Assembly: GCA_013362835.1 (NCBI GenBank)
Contig: JABFVJ010000385.1
Coordinates: 1 to 10,956 of the forward strand
Reading direction: 5' to 3'
Length of the DNA: 10,956 nt
Source of the DNA: Nonomuraea sp.
Lineage (GTDB): Bacteria > Actinomycetota > Actinomycetes > Streptosporangiales > Streptosporangiaceae
Shown here piece after piece: positions 5,553 to 10,956 of this stretch (positions are counted from its first letter, which is position 1; each line of letters begins with the position of its first letter). A program made the position numbers and the translations under genes. The notes under the pieces were generated by a model. It did no database searches. It was given only the letters and a program-made list of their open reading frames with translations, and was not told the DNA's origin.

Positions 5553-7100
5553 ATGCCCCGTGGCGCGCTCTCCGCGATCGGCGCCGCCGCCGTGCTGTCC
5601 ATCGCCCTGACCAGTTGCTCATCATCCTCCGGGCCCGCGACGGGCACCGGTGCCACGGGCAAGGCCGGCGGCTCCCTCGTGGTGGGCGTGACCTCCGACC
5701 CGGACACGCTCTTCCCCTGGAAGGCCACCCAGTTCACGGCCGTGAACGTGTTGCAGAACATCTACGGCACCCTGACGGAGTTCGACAAGGACCTGAACGT
5801 GGTGCCCGGCCTCGCCGAGTCGTGGCAGGCCTCCGAGGACGGCAAGAAGCTGACCTTGACCCTCAGGAAGGGCGTGACGTTCGGCGACGGCAGCACGTTC
5901 GACTCCAAGGACGTCAAGGCGTCCCTTGACAAGATCATGGACGAGAAGACGGCGGCCGTCGCCAGGGCGTCGCTGTCGTCGGTGAAGTCCGTCGAGGCGC
6001 CCGACGCCGGCACGGTGGTGCTGGAGCTGACCGGGCCCGACGCCGCGCTGCCGGGCAACCTGGCCACGGTCAACATGGCGATGCTCTCCTCCGACGACAC
6101 CGAGGAGAAGCTGACCGCCACCCCCAACGGCACCGGCCCGTTCACGCTCGGCAAGCGCGTCCCGAGCCAGTCGCTGACGCTGGCCAAGAACCCCAAGTAC
6201 TGGGGCGCCGAGAAGCCGAAGGTGGACGGCGTCGAGTTCCGGGTGATCCCCGACGAGTCGTCCATCGTGTCGGCCATGCAGTCGGGCAACGTGCAGCTCG
6301 CGGTCTTCAACGACCCGCTGGTCGCGCAGACCGCCGAGGGCGGCGGCACGATCAAGGTCACCAAGACGCCGCAGCTCAGCTACCACGCCCTCCAGCTCAA
6401 CGCGCAGCGCGGCGACCTCAAGGACGTCAACGTGCGCCTGGCGATCCAGTGCGCGATCGACCGCAAGCAGGTGCTCGACACCGCCGCGCTCGGCGAGGGC
6501 GAGGTGACCGGGCCGATCACCGCCCCGGCCTTCAAGTCCGACCCGGCCAAGCGGCCCTGCCCGGCCCGCGACCTGGCCAAGGCCGCCGAGTACCTGGCCA
6601 AGGCGGGCAAGCCGGGTGGGGTGACGGTCAAGACGATCGTCTCCCAGGGCGAGTACGCCACCTCCGTCAACGAGGCCCAGAACCTCAAGGCGCAGCTCGC
6701 CGAGGCCAAGATCAACCTGGACCTGGAGGTGCTGGAGTCGGGGGCGTTCGTGGACCGCTGGGTCGCGGCCGACTTCGACGCCGCCGTGGCGCTCAACGGC
6801 GGCCGTCCCGACCCCGACGGCTCCTACGGCCGCTACTTCACCAGCACCGGCAACCTGAACAAGGTCGCCGGGTACAGCTCGCCCGAGCTGGACAAGCTGT
6901 TCGCCGAGGGCAAGGCGACGACCGACCAGGCCGCCCGCAAGGCGATCTACGACAAGGTGTCGGCCGAGCTGGAGGACAACGCCGCCTGGATCTGGCTGTT
7001 CACCAGCTACACCTACACCGGCACGACGTCCAGCGTGTCCGGGTTCGTACCGATGGTCAGCGGGTCGCTGCAGTACCTGCGTACGACGTCCGTCGGCTGA
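5553..7100 (+). CDS. ABC transporter solute-binding lipoprotein, SBP_bac_5 (peptide/Dpp) family
   Basis: The product is 515 aa, normal for cluster C binding proteins. A lipoprotein signal peptide ends in the lipobox LTSC with the lipidated C22, followed by a Ser/Gly/Thr-rich linker to about 38. The mature domain shows the family features: SLVVGVTSDPDTLFPW (41-56), GLAESWQASEDG with LTLRKGVTFGDG (86-113), TGPFTL (about 194-199) and a long two-lobe C-terminal part ending at LQYLRTTSVG. It sits on the outer face of the membrane and delivers ligand to the two permeases encoded next. Dpp-family proteins bind peptides, but relatives bind sugars and murein tripeptide (E. coli MppA). With murQ and anmK in the same operon, a MurNAc-containing ligand is the best inference; the sequence alone does not show specificity. 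Its stop overlaps the next ATG by one base (TGATG). Confidence 0.93.
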   Translation: MPRGALSAIGAAAVLSIALTSCSSSSGPATGTGATGKAGGSLVVGVTSDPDTLFPWKATQFTAVNVLQNIYGTLTEFDKDLNVVPGLAESWQASEDGKKLTLTLRKGVTFGDGSTFDSKDVKASLDKIMDEKTAAVARASLSSVKSVEAPDAGTVVLELTGPDAALPGNLATVNMAMLSSDDTEEKLTATPNGTGPFTLGKRVPSQSLTLAKNPKYWGAEKPKVDGVEFRVIPDESSIVSAMQSGNVQLAVFNDPLVAQTAEGGGTIKVTKTPQLSYHALQLNAQRGDLKDVNVRLAIQCAIDRKQVLDTAALGEGEVTGPITAPAFKSDPAKRPCPARDLAKAAEYLAKAGKPGGVTVKTIVSQGEYATSVNEAQNLKAQLAEAKINLDLEVLESGAFVDRWVAADFDAAVALNGGRPDPDGSYGRYFTSTGNLNKVAGYSSPELDKLFAEGKATTDQAARKAIYDKVSAELEDNAAWIWLFTSYTYTGTTSSVSGFVPMVSGSLQYLRTTSVG

Positions 7101-8068
7101 TGCGGCGGATCGCAGCCAACCGGGCCGTCCGGCGCGTGGCGGGGACGCTCGGCACCCTGTTCGGGGTCGCCGTGTTCGTCTTCGTCATGCTCCGGGCGAT
7201 CCCCGGTGACCAGATCACCGCCGGGCTCGGCACGGAGGCGGCCGCGCTCACCCCGGCGCAGCGCGCGGCCCTGGAGCAGTACTACGGGCTGGACCGGTCG
7301 CCGGTCGTCCAGTTCTTCTCCTGGCTCGGCAACATGCTCACCGGCAACTTCGGCTATTCGGCCCGGTCGCAGCAGAGCGTGCTGGAGATGACGCTGCACT
7401 CGCTGCCGGTCACGTTCGAGCTGGCGGTGTTCTCGATCGTGCTGGCGCTGGTGGTCGGGGTGCCGCTCGGCATGCTCGCCGCGTCCAGGACGAACGCCCC
7501 GCGCGACGTGCTCGGCCAGGTCGTGAGCCTGGCCGGGCTGTCGGTCCCGGCGTTCCTGCTGGCGACCACGCTGCTGTCGGTGTTCGCGGCGTCGTTCGGC
7601 TTCAACCCCAACGGGCAGGGCTTCGCCACGCTCGCCGAGGACCCGCTGCTGAACCTGCGGCAGATGTTCCTGCCGGCGCTCGTGCTCGGCTTCGGCATCG
7701 CCGCGCCGATCCTGCGCACCACCCGTACGGCGGTGCTGGAGGTGCGTTCGGAGGACTTCGTGCGCACCGCCCGCGCCAAGGGCGTGCCGCCGCGCCGGCT
7801 CCAGGTCAGGCACGTGCTCGGCAACGCGCTGGTGCCGATCGTGACGATGACCGGGCTGCAGTTCGGCTACCTGCTCGGCGGCGCGGTCGTGGTCGAGCAG
7901 ATCTTCTCCGTGCCGGGCGTCGGCAGGCAGGTGCTGCTCGGCATCCAGCAGAAGGAGTACGCGGTCGTGCAGAGCACGGTCCTGGTCATCGCGCTGGCGT
8001 TCGTGCTGGTCAACCTGCTGACCGACGCGCTGTACCGGATCATCGACCCTCGGGTGAGGGCGTCGTGA
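7100..8068 (+). CDS. ABC transporter permease, DppB-type
   Basis: The product is 322 aa. It begins with a cytoplasmic basic stretch and a first transmembrane segment (about 13-34) ending in the family motif FVMLRAIPGD. An external loop with YYGLDRSPVVQFFSWLGNMLTGNFGYS (shown in the 61-87 region) follows, then five more helices (about 104-128, 140-165, 190-206, 248-266 and 286-310). The EAA-type loop that contacts the ATPase is at 220-242 (FVRTARAKGV, G228, RHVLGNA), followed by VEQIFSVPGVG (265-275). These are the standard features of the first permease in Dpp/Opp importers. ATG 7100 is selected because it overlaps the preceding stop and begins the conserved sequence; no ribosome binding site is seen, so translation is probably coupled. 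It should pair with the next gene's product. Confidence 0.93.
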   Translation: MRRIAANRAVRRVAGTLGTLFGVAVFVFVMLRAIPGDQITAGLGTEAAALTPAQRAALEQYYGLDRSPVVQFFSWLGNMLTGNFGYSARSQQSVLEMTLHSLPVTFELAVFSIVLALVVGVPLGMLAASRTNAPRDVLGQVVSLAGLSVPAFLLATTLLSVFAASFGFNPNGQGFATLAEDPLLNLRQMFLPALVLGFGIAAPILRTTRTAVLEVRSEDFVRTARAKGVPPRRLQVRHVLGNALVPIVTMTGLQFGYLLGGAVVVEQIFSVPGVGRQVLLGIQQKEYAVVQSTVLVIALAFVLVNLLTDALYRIIDPRVRAS

Positions 8069-8892
8069 CCGCCCTTCGCAGGAGCCCGGCGGCGCTGGCG
8101 GGCTCGATCCTGCTCCTGGTGCTGGCCGTGGTGGCGGCGCTGTCGTACGCGGGGTTGCTGCCGTACGACCCGATCGCGCAGAACCCGCCCGAGCGGTTCC
8201 TGTCGCCGTCGGGGGCGCACCTGTTCGGCACCGACCAGTTCGGCAGGGACGTCTTCTCCCGCGTCGCGGCCGGGGTCGGCAACTCGGCGCTGATCGCGGT
8301 GGTCGCGGTGGCCTTCGCCACCCTGATCGGCACGCTCGGCGGCCTGGTGTCGGGCTTCTACCGGGGCCTGGCCGACGGCGCGATCGGCGGGGTGACGAAC
8401 GTGCTGTTCGCGTTCCCGCCGCTGCTGCTCGCGCTCTCGCTGGCCTCGGTGCTGGACCGCAACTGGTTCACCGTCGCCGTCGCCATCGCGATCGTCTACG
8501 TGCCCATCTTCATCCGCGTCACGCGCGGCCCGGTGCTGTCGCTCAGGGAGATCGAGTACGTGCGGGCCGCCGTCTCCACCGGCCAGAGCCGCTGGCAGAT
8601 CATGCTCAGGCACGTGCTGCCCAACATCACCTCGATCATCGTCATCCAGGTGGCGCTGTCGTTGTCGTGGGCGGTGCTGACCGAGGCGTCGCTGAGCTTC
8701 CTCGGGCTCGGCACGCCGCCGCCCGCGCCGTCGCTGGGCTCGATGATCTTCGAGGCGCGCAGCCTGGTGTTCGTCGCGCCGTGGACGCTGATCGCGCCGG
8801 GCGCGGTCGTCGTCCTGCTGGTGGTGGGCCTGAACCTGCTCGGAGACGGCCTGCGTGACACTCTCGACCCGCGGAACAGGGGCAAGCGGTGA
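8065..8892 (+). CDS. ABC transporter permease, DppC-type
   Basis: The product is 275 aa. The start is GTG 8065, overlapping the previous stop as GTGA, with GAGGG 4 nt upstream. The first helix is at about 12-32. The characteristic DppC/OppC external motif [16 protein letters not shown] is at 52-67. Five further helices follow, with the EAA loop at 163-188 ([19 protein letters not shown]), then [12 protein letters not shown] (205-216) and a final helix near 240-262. This is the partner of the DppB-type permease and together they form the channel. No ATPase gene (DppD/DppF type) lies in the window; it may be downstream of anmK or elsewhere. The stop overlaps the murQ start as GTGA. Confidence 0.93.
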   Translation: MTALRRSPAALAGSILLLVLAVVAALSYAGLLPYDPIAQNPPERFLSPSGAHLFGTDQFGRDVFSRVAAGVGNSALIAVVAVAFATLIGTLGGLVSGFYRGLADGAIGGVTNVLFAFPPLLLALSLASVLDRNWFTVAVAIAIVYVPIFIRVTRGPVLSLREIEYVRAAVSTGQSRWQIMLRHVLPNITSIIVIQVALSLSWAVLTEASLSFLGLGTPPPAPSLGSMIFEARSLVFVAPWTLIAPGAVVVLLVVGLNLLGDGLRDTLDPRNRGKR

Positions 8893-9788
8893 ACCTCTCA
8901 GAACTGACCACCGAATCGGCCGACCCGCGCTTCGCCGGGATCGACACCATGAGCGTGGCCGAGCTCGCCGCGACCATGAACGCGGCCGACACGACCGTGC
9001 CGGCGGCGGTCGCCGCGGCGCTGCCGAGGATCGCCCCGGCCATCGAGGCGACCGCCGAGCTCGTACGGGCGGGCGGCCGGCTGGTCTACGTGGGCGCGGG
9101 CACGCCGGGACGGCTCGGCGTGCTGGACGCCTCCGAGTGCCCGCCCACCTTCGGCACCCCGCCCGAGCAGGTCTTCGCCATCATCGCGGGCGGGCCGAGC
9201 GCGATCGTCTCGCCGTGCGAGGGCGCCGAGGACGACGCGGAGGCCGCCGTCGCGGCGATCGACGCGGCGGGGATCGGGCCGCTGGACACCGTCGTGGGGA
9301 TCGCCTCCAGCGGGCGGACGCCGTACGTGCTGGGCGCGGTACGGCGGGCCCGCGAGCGCGGCGCGCTGACCGTGGGCCTGTCGTGCAACCCGGGCACGCC
9401 GCTCAGCGAGGCCGCCGAGCACGCGATCGAGGTGCTGGTCGGGCCCGAGGTGATCAGCGGCTCGACCAGGCTCAAGGCGGGCACGGCGCAGAAGCTCGTG
9501 CTCAACATGTTCTCCACGATCGTCATGGTCCAGCTCGGCAAGACGTACGGGAACCTCATGGTCGACGTCAGGGCGACCAACGGCAAGCTTCGGGAACGGG
9601 CGACCAGGATCGTCGCGACGATCGCCGGGGTGACACGCGAGGAGGCGGAGAAGGTCTTGGACCAGCACGATTTCAACGTCAAGCAGGCGGTGCTCGGCGC
9701 GCGGCTCGGGCTCGGGCCACGGGAGGCGGCCGCGCTGCTCGAACGCGGCGGCGGGCGGCTGCGCGAGGCGCTGGGAGAGCGGGCATGA
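8889..9788 (+). CDS. murQ: N-acetylmuramic acid 6-phosphate etherase
   Basis: The product is 299 aa, the length of E. coli MurQ. The enzyme cleaves the D-lactyl ether of MurNAc-6-P to give GlcNAc-6-P and D-lactate in the cytoplasm. Its SIS fold starts at about 55. [12 protein letters not shown] carries E83 and EGAEDD carries E114, which match the numbering of the two catalytic glutamates reported for E. coli Mur[13 protein letters not shown] and [18 protein letters not shown] are also diagnostic, and a C-terminal helical segment ([11 protein letters not shown]) is present. The phosphate loop reads GAGTPGR where E. coli has GAGTSGR. GTG 8889 overlaps the upstream stop and has AGGGG 6 nt before it. 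The enzyme would take the product of the next gene, AnmK, and feed GlcNAc-6-P to NagA, which is not in the window. Control by the divergent RpiR-type regulator is expected. Confidence 0.96.
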   Translation: MNLSELTTESADPRFAGIDTMSVAELAATMNAADTTVPAAVAAALPRIAPAIEATAELVRAGGRLVYVGAGTPGRLGVLDASECPPTFGTPPEQVFAIIAGGPSAIVSPCEGAEDDAEAAVAAIDAAGIGPLDTVVGIASSGRTPYVLGAVRRARERGALTVGLSCNPGTPLSEAAEHAIEVLVGPEVISGSTRLKAGTAQKLVLNMFSTIVMVQLGKTYGNLMVDVRATNGKLRERATRIVATIAGVTREEAEKVLDQHDFNVKQAVLGARLGLGPREAAALLERGGGRLREALGERA

Positions 9789-10956
9789 GGGTCCTCGGCA
9801 TGATCTCCGGCACCTCGCACGACGGCATCGACGTCGCCCTGGTCGACTTCGGCCACGAGGACGGCGTGCTCACCGGGCGGGTGCTGCACACGGCGAGCAC
9901 GCCGTACCCGGACGAGCTGCGCGCCCGGCTGGTGGCGGCGCTGCCGCCCGCCCCGGCCACGCTCGCCGAGGTGTGCGTGCTCGACACCCTCATCGGCCAG
10001 TGCTTCGCCGAAGCGGCCGAGGCGGCGATCGAGGCGGCCGGTCCGGCGGACCTGATCGTCTCCCACGGCCAGACCGTCTTCCACTGGGTCGAGGGCGCCC
10101 ACGCGCGCGGCACGCTCCAGATCGGCCAGCCCGCCTGGATCGCCGAACGCACCGGCGCGCCCGTGCTGTCGGACGTGCGCATCCGCGACATCACCGCCGG
10201 CGGGCACGGCGCTCCCCTGGTCTCCGTGCTCGACGGCCTGCTCCTGGGCGGGCACGAGGGCGGCGCCGCCGCGCTCAACCTGGGCGGCATCGCCAACATG
10301 ACCGTCGTGTCCGGCGACCGGCTCGTGGCCTACGACATCGGCCCGGCCAACGCCCTCATCGACGCCGTCGTGACCTCCCGGGGCCTCGGCCCGCGCGGCT
10401 TCGACGAGGACGGCAGGATCGCGGCCTCGGGACGGGTGGACGAGCGCCTGCTCGGCGTGCTGCTCGACGAGCCGTACTACCGGCTGCCCGCGCCGAAGAG
10501 CACCGGCAAGGAGCTGTTCCACCTGGCCTACGTCGAGGCGGCGACAGCAAGAGCGGGCCGCGAGCCGGGCGCGGTCGCGACGGATGGCGCGGGGCGTGAG
10601 CCGGGCGCGGTGGCGACGGATGGCGCGGGGCGTGAGCCGAGTGACGCCGACCTGGTGGCGACGCTGACCGAGCTGACCGTCCGGACGGTGGCCAGGGACG
10701 TGGCGGCGGCGGGCGTGGGCGTGCTCGTCGTGTCGGGCGGCGGCGCCCGCAACCCGGTGATCATGGACGGCCTGCGGGCCGCGCTGCCCGGCGTACGCGT
10801 GTCGCTGTCCGACGAGCTCGGCGCCCCGGCCGACGACAAGGAGGCCATCGCGTTCGCCCTGATCGGCTGGCTGACCGCGCACGGCCTGCCGGGCACGGTC
10901 CCCGGCGGCACGGGCGCGCGGGCGGCCCGCATCCTCGGCACGCTGACGCCGGGCGC
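9785..10956 (+). CDS. anmK: Anhydro-N-acetylmuramic acid kinase, cut by the window end
   Basis: The frame runs from ATG 9785 (ATGA overlap with murQ; GGGAGAG 5 nt upstream) through 390 codons to the right edge without a stop. The enzyme opens the 1,6-anhydro ring of anhydro-MurNAc and phosphorylates it with ATP, giving MurNAc-6-P for MurQ. The N-terminus shows the ATPase-like [15 protein letters not shown] (5-19); then [10 protein letters not shown] (91-100), QIGQPAWIA (112-120), [16 protein letters not shown] (130-145) with D135 as likely catalytic base (D182 in E. coli), [10 protein letters not shown] (164-173), FDEDG (206-210), KSTGKELF (238-245) and [10 protein letters not shown] (315-324). 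The end ([14 protein letters not shown]) resembles the usual C-terminus, so only a few residues are probably missing. Unusual is an insertion at about 257-285 built from a 12-residue tandem repeat, between the KSTGKELF region and the next helix. The rest looks intact, so the enzyme is probably active. Confidence 0.95.
   Translation, partial: MRVLGMISGTSHDGIDVALVDFGHEDGVLTGRVLHTASTPYPDELRARLVAALPPAPATLAEVCVLDTLIGQCFAEAAEAAIEAAGPADLIVSHGQTVFHWVEGAHARGTLQIGQPAWIAERTGAPVLSDVRIRDITAGGHGAPLVSVLDGLLLGGHEGGAAALNLGGIANMTVVSGDRLVAYDIGPANALIDAVVTSRGLGPRGFDEDGRIAASGRVDERLLGVLLDEPYYRLPAPKSTGKELFHLAYVEAATARAGREPGAVATDGAGREPGAVATDGAGREPSDADLVATLTELTVRTVARDVAAAGVGVLVVSGGGARNPVIMDGLRAALPGVRVSLSDELGAPADDKEAIAFALIGWLTAHGLPGTVPGGTGARAARILGTLTPG
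10553..10639 (+). repeat. 36-bp in-frame tandem repeat inside anmK (2.4 units)
   Basis: Two full units (10553-10588 and 10589-10624) encode [12 protein letters not shown] twice, and a partial third unit (10625-10639) encodes AGREP. The second unit differs from the first at only a few third codon positions (GGC/GGG, CGC/CGT, GTC/GTG), and the partial unit is identical to the start of unit two. The close identity at DNA level suggests a recent duplication by slippage. The unit is a multiple of three, so the frame is kept. Confidence 0.92.

Noticed and set aside
10553..10639. CRISPR-like repeat array
   Set aside because: The units are directly adjacent with no spacers and are in-frame coding sequence of anmK.
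9086..10882. Minus-strand open frame (598 codons) opposite murQ and anmK
   Set aside because: It is antisense to two clear enzymes and has no motif; its internal repeats only mirror the tandem repeat of anmK.

Overview
The window is very G+C-rich DNA with almost every third codon position G or C, frequent GTG starts, 4-bp stop/start overlaps and TANNNT-type -10 boxes set right against start codons. This points to a high-GC actinomycete. The set of proteins (DUF4916 Nudix-like protein, PGRP-type amidase, Tat-exported sulfatase) fits the Streptosporangiaceae/Nonomuraea range or a relative, but the genus is an inference that no marker gene here proves.

Left part (1-1813): the C-terminal end of a membrane protein, probably an M28-type membrane metallopeptidase, overlaps by ATGA a conserved actinobacterial Nudix-like protein whose Nudix box is degenerate. 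That gene converges on a small zinc amidase on the other strand. The two genes share a CTAG palindrome that is the stop codon on both strands.

Middle part (1897-5467, minus strand): an RpiR/MurR-type regulator, then a PAPS-type sulfotransferase, then a Tat-exported formylglycine sulfatase, then (after 83 bp) the amidase. The sulfotransferase and the sulfatase lack ribosome binding sites, and each has a -10-like box 6-8 nt before its start, so both may be leaderless.

Right part (5553-10956, plus strand): a tightly coupled operon of a lipoprotein solute-binding protein of the peptide family, two Dpp-type permeases, MurQ (MurNAc-6-phosphate etherase) and AnmK (anhydro-MurNAc kinase, cut by the window end). 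All four junctions are 1- or 4-bp overlaps. The operon is divergent from the RpiR regulator, and an inverted repeat with a candidate -10 in its spacer lies between them.

The likely story is cell-wall (muropeptide) salvage. A Dpp-like ABC importer brings in anhydro-MurNAc, MurNAc or their peptides. AnmK forms MurNAc-6-P, MurQ converts this to GlcNAc-6-P and D-lactate, and the SIS-domain regulator senses an amino-sugar phosphate and controls the shared promoter region. The use of a peptide-type ABC importer where better-known systems use a PTS or the AmpG permease is the most interesting point. The second is a 36-bp in-frame tandem repeat inside anmK.
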